The translations under genes and the position numbers were made by a program. 64,000 nucleotides of DNA, taken from the NCBI GenBank assembly GCA_024529925.1, contig JAFEUB010001430.1, positions 635,501 through 699,500 on the forward strand, given 5' to 3'. Shown one piece after another: positions 47,601 to 57,220 of the stretch. The notes under the pieces are model-generated. The model saw only the letters and a list, made by a program, of their open reading frames with translations. It did no database searches and had not been told where the DNA came from. This DNA is from Ophthalmolycus amberensis. Lineage: Eukaryota > Chordata > Actinopteri > Perciformes > Zoarcidae. The first letter of the stretch is position 1; each line of letters opens with the position of its first letter.

Positions 47601-47999
47601 AGCCAGCCAAACACATTACCACCCAGTATCCACTAACACAACCTTGCACACACAAATCTCGTCTGTCACTTCCCTCCACTGTCTTCCAATTCCATTTCTC
47701 TCACACTCTTCTCCTCAGGCTCTCCATCCATCCATCCACCCCCTACTTGTCTCATTCTGTCTGCACACACACACACACACACACACACCGCTTCCTATAC
47801 GTGTGCGTCTCAGCAAGTGTGTGCCCTTCTCTCAGATGATAGTAATAAGGCCCGTGATTGCCGGAGATGGAGATGAGGAATGGCGCCAATTGACGATCGT
47901 GCCTGTGCCAGCCAGGCGCCAAGCTAGAAGTAGAGCCTTCATTATTAGTGGTAACAATAACAGCAACACTCGGGCCGTAATTGAATGAAGAAGGGCGCA
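47266..47999 (+). repeat. CA-rich simple-sequence region
   Basis: A dispersed CACA-rich region with long CA runs at 47557-47599 and 47764-47788 and CATC/CCAT words between. The 173- and 202-codon frames across it read as Thr-His repeats and are artefacts. Confidence 0.85.
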
Positions 48000-48450
48000 G
48001 GCAGCCTGCCTCGCGATCTGGAGGTGGGTGGCTAGGAAAAAAAGAAGAAAAAGGGTGGACAGGGTGTGGGAGTGACGGCGAGGTAGAAAGATGATGACAG
48101 AGAAGCTGAAAAAAGAAGAGAGCAAAATGGAAGTGGGTTGTTGCCTACAGTGAGGGAGGGAGAGTAAATGCACAGAGAAAGAGGGAAAGAACAGGGAGAC
48201 ATGAGGTGAAGTGGAAAGTGTGAAAGGCAGTGGCCCAGAGAGTGCTCTGGAAGGAGCGTGACGAGGTGCGCAAGAGAAGCGTGGACAATTAGGACATTAT
48301 TATTGAGTGGAGTGATTAATAAATAATTGACAACATTCTGTTTGAGTGGCGAAGAAGGGAGGAATGAGGGCTATAAAGCAGAGAGGGGGATGCCAAGAGG
48401 GGGAAATATAGACACACAGAGAGAAAAACACAGAGAGGGAAATACAGTCA
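48000..48450 (+). repeat. Purine-rich block
   Basis: About 450 bp with strong A/G bias on the plus strand (AGAAGAAAAAGG, GAGGGAGGGAGAG, AGAGGGAAA). No gene. Confidence 0.7.
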
Positions 48451-48544
48451 GAGAGAGAAATACAATTACCAATTTCCATGCAGGTAGGTTTTTATCTTGT
48501 TTGCTCAGGTTTTCAGATATTCAAGACTTCTACTTCAATCCAAA

Positions 48545-48957
48545 TGTCCTGCTCTGTTATGTTTTTCCTTGTTTCATTCATTCATTTGCTTCCTGTTTCA
48601 CTTTAGTTCCTCTCACTTTTGATAGTCTTGATTAGTTTCACCTCTCCCTTGTTTGTCCTGCCCTCCCCTCCTGCTGACCTGTTCACACGTCCCCAATCAG
48701 CCATTCACTATATATTTATCAGCCCACTACCTTTGCTGCTTGCCAGTTTGTCATTGTTGTTCACACCCAGTGTCAGCCTTGTTTCTAGTAATCACACAAT
48801 GTGTAGCGTTCCTTGTTCTTTCCCTGTTTACCGTTTTTTGGATTTACCTGTCGCCTACCTGCCGGACCTACGGCTTCATTTGGATTGTAAGTTTATTTAT
48901 TCAATAGATCTTTGAACTCCTGCTGCTGCCTCCTCCTTTTATTTTATGGTGCTCACA
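48545..48957 (+). mobile_element. Possible solo LTR
   Basis: The 413-bp stretch opens TGTCCTGCTCTG, has a pyrimidine-rich U3-like part with CCTGTTTCACTTTAGTTCCT, a TATA-like CACTATATATTTATCAGC (about 48706-48723), and ends GGTGCTCACA. Flanks are CCAAA and GCAAA, a near-match to a 5-bp target duplication. The wording resembles LTRs of teleost Gypsy-type elements. No internal retroelement genes or second LTR are present. The boundaries are tentative. Confidence 0.4.
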
Positions 48958-50980
48958 GCAAAATAATATTTAAAAAGAAATATTATTAATCTTTGATTTG
49001 GTTCTTTTGGAAACAGCTTATGTATGTGTGCTCGGGTCAAATCACTATAATTAAACCAAATTAGTTTTCTTTTTTAATTTATCATGCAGGTTACCATCTA
49101 ATTGACATTTGTTTATTCATCACATGAGTATAAAGTACTTAAATGGACATCTTTGCTATTTACTTGAAAATACAGTACAGCTTTCATACTGTACAACACA
49201 ATGCAGTACTGTATATAAAACATAGCTTACTGTTACCCTGCTCAAGGGGACATTAAGTGACCCGGAAAGAAAGTAGGTCCACATAAACCGCCCACGGTGA
49301 GGGCAGTTGATTATCCAGATAAACAAGGACACCGCTCCTGCAAGACGGGTTGTTGTTGAAGTTTTTATATGCTGTGAGCACCACAAACTCTATTCCATTG
49401 CATTGTACTGAGGTGGACGTAAACATCTCCAACCCTCGGCACACAAAGGCAAAGCTATCTACATGACTAATGACTCACCAGAGGTCAGTGAGAAAATAAA
49501 TATATAGATTTCAGTGAACCAGTCCTTTAACAGAAAGCAGTTAAATGTAGCAAGACTGGATAAAGGTGATGTATGATGGAGGGATTTATTACAAGCAAGG
49601 ACAATAAAAAAGACAACTTTAAACTGCTATAAGGACACGTCGTGTGTGTAATGTGATGAGTGTGAATTCATTGAGAGGGATCTGCATCTCAGTGTGTTTA
49701 TGGCTCTATTTATCTCGGTGAAATCGCGAGTCAACATGAGATGGCAGTCAATCGACTCGCCCCTTTTTCTTTTGATTTAGCGGTGTAATGACTCCACATC
49801 CAAAGGCGCTAATCAAATTGTCACGGCACGCCGCAAACATGCTAACAAACGCAATGAAGACCGGTCCAGGGATCCCGCTAACGACATCATCGCTCATGTT
49901 AACAACGCAGCGTGCTTTCCCGATGCCCTTTCTCTCTCTGCTGGCATTAGAAAAAGACAGAGGGAAAAGAGAAAAAATCATAACTGAGGAAAAATCTATT
50001 TTTCCATCTGCACCTTGTTTCCGCTCCATCGTGGGTGAAGGAATGTATTAATCAGGGTCAAACCACGCATTACCTGAAAAAAACAGGAAGAAGGAAATGG
50101 AAATGAGGTTGTAAGGAAGAGGAGAGGAAGGGGAATGGGCCCTGATGAAAGGAGGAGTGACGGGGCCGGAGGTACGGGGCTGAATATTGATAGAGCGATA
50201 TTTTCTGGAACTGAAGAATGGGAAGGGGGGGGGGGAGAGAGTCGAGCCAAAAGACAGACAGGTCCGTCGGCCTGCACCTGAGGTGGCTTAATGACAGAAG
50301 GAAGCTCTCTGGTGGCGACTGCAGCAGCTGCTCTGAATTTTTCATGGCCGGTTTCACGGTGAGATGGCTGAGAAACACCGTGATATGTCTCACCCATGTT
50401 CCTCTGAGAGCAGCCTTTCATTAGCCCCCCCCCCCCGACCCGACCCGAGGTGGAAGCAGTCAGGAGGAAATAAAAGTAGAAATTGTTTTGAGAAAAGGCG
50501 GCCAAAAGAGAGTTAATACTGAGGAAGCCTGTGAGTGTATTTATGGTCCTCTGAAAAATAAAAGCATTCGGTCTTTGCTGTTGGGAGCTGTTATGATGGA
50601 TCTTGGGTAATGGAGTTTTGATGGATGAGCGGTGTCTAGCTGGGGTCTGAGTGGAGGGCGGGGCTCGACTTACTCCACATTGATATCTGACCACCAGAAA
50701 TTACAGTATCTCCTGCCTCCGGTCGCTCCATACCCACCATGTTTAACTCTCTTGCTAAATTGTTTAGGTATGTAATATTGAATATCCCATAACCTTTTAT
50801 AAGTGCTATAAAAACGACTGTAAACCCGCAGAGACAAAACCACAGTGGAGCCTCTGAAATCCACTTTCCCTGTGATCTCAAACATCCAGAAATTCCCTTT
50901 TGGCCCCCCTCCTTAAAAGACTGCAATTAGGCGAGGTAAAATGATAATGTTTTCGACTTTAGCGTCCCATTGGTAAACAT
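48958..50980. other. Unique DNA with possible conserved element
   Basis: 49770-49920 is balanced, non-repetitive DNA (GCGCTAATCAAATTGTCACG, CATGCTAACAAACGC) that may be conserved. G11 (50225-50235) and C12 (50425-50436) occur. The 232-codon minus frame at 49996-50694 is the longest frame outside the LINE. It is Ser/Pro-rich, crosses the homopolymers, has no recognisable domain and I do not support it as a gene. Confidence 0.4.
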
Positions 50981-50984
50981 TGCC

Positions 50985-51215
50985 GTTAGGATCAATTAAC
51001 CAGCGGCTAATGAGCAAAGTGGGGGTCTGCCTCAATATTGCACCATTGTTCATTGGCGATTTTTAATTAATGGGTTTTGAAGTAAAAATCGCAAAAGTTT
51101 TTAATTGTTTTTCTTTTCGATTTTGAAGGGAGGGAGGGGTGCGACGAGATCAGGAGTGTTAATTATAAAGCAGGGGCTTTAATGTGAGGAGGATTTAGAC
51201 TTTTAATTAAAGAGG
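50985..51215. promoter_or_regulatory. Candidate conserved non-coding element
   Basis: The block is unusually rich in TAAT core words: AACCAGCGGCTAATGAGC, GATTTTTAATTAATGGG, AGTTTTTAATTGTTTTTC, GTTAATTATAAAG and CTTTTAATTAAAGAGG. It is non-repetitive and lacks coding frames. This pattern is typical of homeodomain-bound enhancers near developmental genes, which is inference only. Confidence 0.35.
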
Positions 51216-52125
51216 AATTTGATGCGACCAAAAGACTTGAGTTCTGTTGCCACACAATCCACCGTTATTCTCCCCTCGCCCCTTCTCCCTTCTGTCGGCC
51301 TGCCTTCCCCTCTGTTTTGCAGCCTTCCATCTTGTGCACTCATCTGGCTCCTCTCTCCCCACTCCTGTATGGTGTCGATGCCTCCCTCCTTGCAGGGTGT
51401 TGCTATCAGAAGCCGGATTAGGGACTTTGAGAGCGCTGCTCTCAAATGGTGGATGATGAGGCCTGGGGGGGGGGGGGACGAGGAGACGGAGGGAGCAGGG
51501 CGAAGTGGGGGACGGCTCTGTCACTCCATCGGATTTCCAAGATTGAATTAGTGAGCTTTAGACAAATCAGAGCCCTTTTTGGACATGTTCACAATGTCGC
51601 TTTCTCCATTTTCCCTCTTTTCTTCTGTCTCCGTCTCCCCCTCAGACAGCTTTGCCGCCTCCTCCCCACTCCGTCTCAACACCCGTCCCCCCGTCTGCCC
51701 TCCCGAATCGGCGCATAAGAGTGTTTTCATAGCGGTGACAAATTAGGCTGAAGTGATTAGCGTGGTGTGAAACGTGATTACATACTGTAGCTTTGCTGAT
51801 TTGTTGAACAGATGCCCTCTACCAGCTAGACTTCGGTAGGTTACCGTGTTAGACCCGGTCTCCCCCACAGCTGGGGATCCCAGCAGACGTGCACAGGTTA
51901 ATTGCCTTGATTGTGGATAAAGCTCTCCAGCGTATCGCCGGGGAATGCAACCTGCAGTCCATTTGTTATTGCTGTAGCTGTACGCACGGCGTTCACGCCC
52001 ACACACACTAACGCGCACTCGTGGAAAAAGCCTGTTTGCAATCTTGTCTTTACATGAATAACGGAGGACTGGAAAGGGGGAGGCAGCGATGACGTGGGAT
52101 GCTTTGGTGTTGACTAATCACTTTC
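51216..52125. other. Unique DNA, partly pyrimidine-rich
   Basis: 51250-51380 and 51600-51710 are C/T-rich on the plus strand; G13 lies at 51465-51477. Overlapping frames of 80-110 codons on both strands are shadows of each other. Confidence 0.4.
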
Positions 52126-52129
52126 GACT

Positions 52130-52460
52130 TCAAAATTGATGACTAAAGTTGTCAAAATTAGAGGAAGACAAAATTTGCCAATCATCAGGATTAATAGGCC
52201 GGTGATGAAACTTCTATCAGCGGCGGTAAGATGCCAGACAAAGTCTGGTTGTTTTTCCAGAGGAGCCGCATCGGCAGGGGGTGGAATAGCATGAAAGAAT
52301 CATAAGTAGAGAAATGGCTGACCTCCTGTTGTCTCACCCCTTCCGCCCGTGTTGCGGTGATTACGCCAATCACTCATTAGCATTCCCTGCGATTAATGTG
52401 GTTTCTCATGCTTTGTTGCATGCATGCTAATGACTAAAGCAACCAGCTCCCCTCTCCTTC
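52130..52460. promoter_or_regulatory. Candidate conserved non-coding element
   Basis: Non-repetitive DNA with GCCAATCATCAGGATTAATA (OTX/homeodomain-like), CGCCAATCACTCATTAGC, GCGATTAATGTGGTTTCTC (homeodomain plus RUNX-like TGTGGTTT) and GCATGCATGCTAATGACTAA (octamer-like). No coding frame. Enhancer status is inferred from motif density. Confidence 0.35.
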
Positions 52461-53678
52461 CGGCGGCACAAACTGTCCACAGCTTAACCCGACTCCTCCA
52501 GCTGTACTGTATTAATCCACTCCTGATTAAGGCGACAACCTGACCCAGCATTCATCCGCGCCATGATCAGCCCTTATCCATTTTGGCTCGGTGCGAATCT
52601 CATCTCATCCATCTTTCCCTTCTCCTACACTCATCTCATTTCCCTCTATCTCCTGTCCCCCGCCCCCCCCCCCCCCCCCCTCAGAAAAGGGGAGGAGGAC
52701 TTGGGATTACCAAATGCCAATCCCTCCCGTCATCCCTGTATCTTTTAAACTTTGTTGCTTCTCGTCACGTGCGCGCCCTCCTTATCTGTTTATTCCACGC
52801 TCGCTAATCTTCATTTTTTTCCACCCGCCACCATCCCTTGCTCTGTGCATTAAGGCCTTTTGTTGCCTTTATCTGACTCTCAACGTCTCCCACTCTCATC
52901 TCTTTGCTCAAGGTTTCAATTGTATTCAATTGTACGTATTTTTACAGAGCAGATTGCGTGCACTTGAACTACAGTAAGAGATTCATTTTGGCTGGTAGCT
53001 AGTTCTGGCATATGGTATTTAGGTGCCTGGGGACGATTTACAACTCAAACAGGGTTTGGAATCTTCAGTAGAAGAAGATGTGCTCTTATTGTGAGGAGAT
53101 TGGAGGATGCTTTTAAGATGGTCACTGTATATATTTGGTCAACAAACAGCACAAGTAGCCTGTTTTGCTAAAGGCTAGCTGTAACCTTTATGCGTATGTT
53201 CTGTTTTTAGCCATGCTAGCAACGTTCACCCCTGACTAGCGTGTTCATCGGGTCAAAATGTCAGTTTGTCCAATACTTTAGTTTAGTGCTTAGCAGCAGC
53301 ATTTTTCACACTGCGAGCGACATAGCAACATTCCACAAGCCATTTTCAATGGAAGCCGTTGACATAACCCACAAACTGACGCCCGCCACTTGTCGCTGCG
53401 AGACAATAAAAGTTGAGCTGGTTTTCAGCGCTCCAATGACTCGGTGAACAGTCAACCGATCGTATGGTTTTGTTTCACCCTGTTCCGTCACAACTTAAAA
53501 CCCCCAAAACACTGTTAGCCCGTACCCAGCGCTATTTAACGACACAACTATGAATGAGCACTTGAGCAACATGACAACGGCGCCTCGCTGACAACCAAGC
53601 TAGCAACACTCAGCCGCTCTGTTGCATTTGTCGCTCGCAGCGCGAACATAGCATAAGTGTAGCCTCACAAAGCAGCTA
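52461..53678. other. Unique DNA with C18 run
   Basis: C18 at 52663-52680 sits in pyrimidine-rich DNA. From about 53150 the sequence carries GCTAGC-type words common in teleost dispersed repeats, but I cannot assign a family. The 128-codon frame crosses the C run and is an artefact. Confidence 0.35.
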
Positions 53679-53714
53679 GCATGGCTGTAGGGTTGTTTAA
53701 CCCTACAGCCATGC
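53679..53714. repeat. Perfect 16-bp palindrome with 4-base loop
   Basis: GCATGGCTGTAGGGTT (53679-53694) is followed by GTTT and by its exact reverse complement (53699-53714). The surrounding AGCAGCTAGC and AGCAGCTCACC are partly related, so the duplication may extend imperfectly. Confidence 0.92.
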
Positions 53715-54425
53715 AGCAGCTCACCGTTCAGCAATGGTCGTTATTTCAATGCACTCTTAATATTAAGGTCAGGACTAAAAAGCATTTATTTTTTCCTCCA
53801 GTTTTTCTCTCTCTTGTCGATCCTTAAAGCTCACTCGAGCTCACACAGGGTAGCATTCATCATGATTATGCCGCCCTGATAATGACAAAATAGTGGAATT
53901 AATATTCACTGGGACTGTAAAATGTAAATGGGGGTCCTCTCGTGTGGCACACCGGCTTATGTGCAATCAAAGTGTGATTCAAAGTGAAAGTCTGTGCTGC
54001 TTCTCTAAAACCTTGTGAGTTACTGTAGCTTGCCGAATATGGCCTTTATCGTTGTTGAATGTAAAACTAGTTATTAGTACGACCTGGAAGTCAAAGTGAT
54101 GCAGCGCTGTATCGTAATATCCAGCATGAGGAACATTTACAGCACAGGGATGTTGTTTTCCCTTCCTAGCACTTGTGGCTAAGGCGTTTCGCTAATTACG
54201 TTTGTTTTTTTTACACCCACAAATGACTTTTATTGGCACAACTTGGAGAAAAAAAAGCAACATATTTAGATTTTTGAAACTGCACCTAATTATACTGGTG
54301 GTTGCTCAAGCATCGCATTTGTTGCTGTGCTTCTCCTGAGCACAGTCTGTGCTTTTCAGTAAAATGCTCCACTGGGGGGTTTGAAGTTGGAAATAACATC
54401 AGGTGTGCATTGGACAAAATTAGTG

Positions 54426-54458
<33 letters not shown>

Positions 54459-55030
54459 ACACAGCTCTGACACAGAGCCTTGTGCATGGTGGGAAATTAG
54501 AACACAAAATCGTACATAATGTGTTTCCAATCCTAACATACAAAGATGTATTTTTGGATTCGTGAGGTTATGTCATCGTAGGGGAGAGTTTCCACTCCTG
54601 GCCTTTAACTTTGCAGTTTTATAAATCCCTCTCTGTGGTGCCATTGCCCACCAACAGTGTGCACTTGTGCCTCTCTTGATGGTTGTGATAAGTGCCTTCT
54701 GCACCCCTGTCGGGTAGAGGGGGAGTGTGGAGTGCAATCGACAAAATTCATCAAAACTCAAAACCTGAAAAGGTTAAAAATGAAAAGCGGCTTTTGCAAA
54801 AAAATGTGACGTGTAATAAATGTGCGCCTTTCGATAGCAAGCATTGTGGATTTTGTTTTTACCACAAGTGTTTTTGTACGTCCCGACACCTTCAAGTGCC
54901 GTGTCGGATTGAAGGTTTTAACATCTGCTTTGCCTCAGACTTCGTGCACACGATGGACAGCGAGCAGGTAAGGACACGGCTCAGGGTTAACAGGCCGAGG
55001 CTGAATGCAAATGTCCCCGGAGCCGTTTGA
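53715..55030. other. Unique DNA with C17 and CA run
   Basis: C17 at 54428-54444 runs directly into a CA run (54445-54462). The 112-codon frame at 54692-55030 contains Cys/His residues (CNKCAPFDSKHCGFCFYHKC), but the spacing does not match a zinc-finger family I know, and there is no splice or homology support. Confidence 0.35.
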
Positions 55031-55474
55031 AGTGAGAGCCAGGAGAAAAAAAAACAATCGAAGAGCGAGAGGTGGAAATGGAAAGAGAGACATGAGGGCG
55101 AAGCCGGAATGACCTCTGCAGTTGTGTTGATGACATGAAGCAGAGTGAGAGGAGAGACGAAAGAGAAGAGGGGAGACAAACTGAGCAAGAAGGATTAAGA
55201 AAGCAGCTGGTGAGGATGATCCAGAGGAGAGCTGAGAAGGGGGGGGGGGGGGGTAGAGGAGAAAGAAGGAGGTAGAAGAAAAGGAGGTGCGAGAGATTGA
55301 TGAGGGAGAGTGAGAAACTAATTCTCACTTCACTCTGGGCTGGAAGATTAAGGAAGATTAGAGAGATAAAGTGAGGGAGGGAGGGAGGGAGGGAGATGGG
55401 GTGATAACTTCTACCACATGCCACAGAAAGATCTTTGAATGCCTAATACCCAGAGACAGAGAGAAGCAGAGAAA

Positions 55475-55506
<32 letters not shown>

Positions 55507-55625
55507 TTATGAAACAAAAAAAACAACAACAGTACAGAGTGGATGCACCAGGAAAGAAAGGAGGAGAGAGACAACGAGCTGGAGTGACAGGAGGATGGAT
55601 GGATAAGGACAGGAGTAAATCAGGC
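55031..55625 (+). repeat. Purine-rich block
   Basis: Almost 600 bp dominated by A and G on the plus strand, with G15 (55239-55253), a GGGA tandem (about 55371-55395) and a GA run (about 55482-55506). The opposite strand carries a 145-codon Ser/Leu/Pro-rich frame that is low complexity. Confidence 0.8.
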
Positions 55626-56515
55626 TCAGAGGGGTCTTAATAGTAGTGATCCGTGAGCGTATAAATGTCCTTTACATTAGAAGCCATTTCTACCAGTGCG
55701 CAGTAATCCATGCCATGGGAGCCCGGATACAAAATCCAGGTCATCTAGACACCTCCCCAGCACCCGCTTTCACTGAGACTTCCCACTGGGATTCATTCTC
55801 TTGCACTGTGCAAGTCTTGACTTGCAAAAAGGGAAACCTATTTTCCATTTCCTGCCACTGACATCTATTTCTTCACTCTCTTGACTGTCAACAGCTATAG
55901 GCTGCCATATATATTTTTTAAGGAGGAATGGGGTGATGGAATGAATGGCAAAAAAGAAAAAAAAGACAGCGCACAAAGACACGCAGGCGCATTATGCGGA
56001 TGTATAGTCGTCCACGCACACATCACGCCGTCTTTGACGGGATGTGTGTGTGTGTGTCCGTGCACGCTACCACAGAACTTTCTGTTGGGCAAGGAGGTAA
56101 AGAAAGAGAGGGAGAGCGCTGCAGTGGCAGACTCAATCCGTCACGCAGGATTACAGTGTAAGCTTCTCCACGGCCATAGATGTGGTTTTTATGGGAGAAA
56201 CACAGGGCTTTGCTGGACGCAGCGGCCCCTGCTATCCCTGCTCCATATTACAGACAAAGGCAGAGGGGCGGAGGAGGGTGGAGGGGATTCTCCCCCTGCG
56301 GTGCTCGCTGTCTGATGGCTGCTATCTCCATCCCTGATGCGGGGAGAAAGGGGTGTCCGGGGGACATGTTGGAGGCCGACCTGGGCTCCCACCTCGGTGC
56401 CCGAACGCGCCGGAGGTGGGATCAGCACTGCGCCAAGACAGAGGAAGAGGTGACCTTGGAGAGAATCTCTGCTTCCTTTTGATGCTGGGATTGGTGTGAA
56501 GTCTTATTTTGAGAG
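55626..56515. other. Unique DNA, no gene supported
   Basis: A GT run lies at about 56042-56058. The stretch 56130-56250 is balanced and non-repetitive and might be conserved DNA. The plus frame at 55881-56315 (144 codons) has no recognisable motif. Confidence 0.35.
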
Positions 56516-56569
56516 GCTATTTCTGCTCGTGTGTGTCTTGTACGCTACAGGACACACACGAGCAGAAAT

Positions 56570-56572
<3 letters not shown>
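56516..56572. repeat. Perfect 22-bp hairpin
   Basis: The arm 56516-56537 is the exact reverse complement of 56551-56572, with a 13-base loop TTGTACGCTACAG. The left arm begins GCTATTTCTGCTCG and ends GTGTGTC. The right arm runs directly into a (GT)16 array. Confidence 0.95.

Positions 56573-56604
<32 letters not shown>
56573..56604 (+). repeat. (GT)16 microsatellite
   Basis: A perfect GT run that starts immediately after the right arm of the hairpin. Confidence 0.95.
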
Positions 56605-56605
<1 letters not shown>

Positions 56606-57219
56606 GATCAGCCGCCCGCGTCTCAAATAGAATTTATACTCCCTGTGCTGGAGCGGCGCCAGAACATCCCAAACATTACACAGCATGCATGTACCCCGCA
56701 GAAAGAAATCGCCCTGAAAATATATAACGCTGCCAAACTTTGATCTCCTACACCGCCGCTGCAACACACCACTGAGACGGGCGAACTCAGCTTGGAAATC
56801 TTCCTTCAACATACACCCACAGCCTTGTTGTGCCTGTTTGAACTAGCATGGAAGGAGGTACCGATGAAAAAACAATGCTGCCGCAAATATTACTGGAAAG
56901 CTAAATAGTGCCCTGCTAGCCCACGGAGCAGAGGGTGCCGTTTTAGCTGACGACTGCCCCTGCCGCACTGCTGGTTGCTTTGGAGGATATTGCGCAACAT
57001 CGTGCTGCACAAAGCACTCCGTTTTTAATTTCCACATCCTTTATCCGATTCTTCACCCAAGGTGGCCCCCGCGCATCCAACCTGCCAGAGACAGCGACTT
57101 AAACATGCCGCAATCTGCTCCGTCTCCCTGAGCCGCTGGAAACTAAACAAAGCAACAAACTGACCCAAATAGAGAGAGACAAAAGCGAAATGAATTTGAG
57201 ATTGGGGCCACATCATTAG
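56605..57219. other. Unique DNA up to LINE insertion
   Basis: No gene or repeat was recognised. The host sequence ends at about GCCACATCATTAGA, where an in-frame TAG (57217-57219) precedes the LINE reading frame. Confidence 0.4.
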
Positions 57220-57220
57220 A

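Noticed and set aside
47318..47988. 173- and 202-codon plus-strand open frames
   Set aside because: They are translations of CA-rich simple sequence (Thr-His repeats) in overlapping frames.
49996..50694. 232-codon minus-strand open frame
   Set aside because: It crosses G and C homopolymers and purine-rich DNA, is Ser/Pro-rich without a recognisable domain, and has no splice or promoter context.
54692..55030. Cys/His-rich 112-codon frame, possible zinc finger
   Set aside because: The Cys/His spacing does not match a known finger class and the frame lacks any supporting gene structure.
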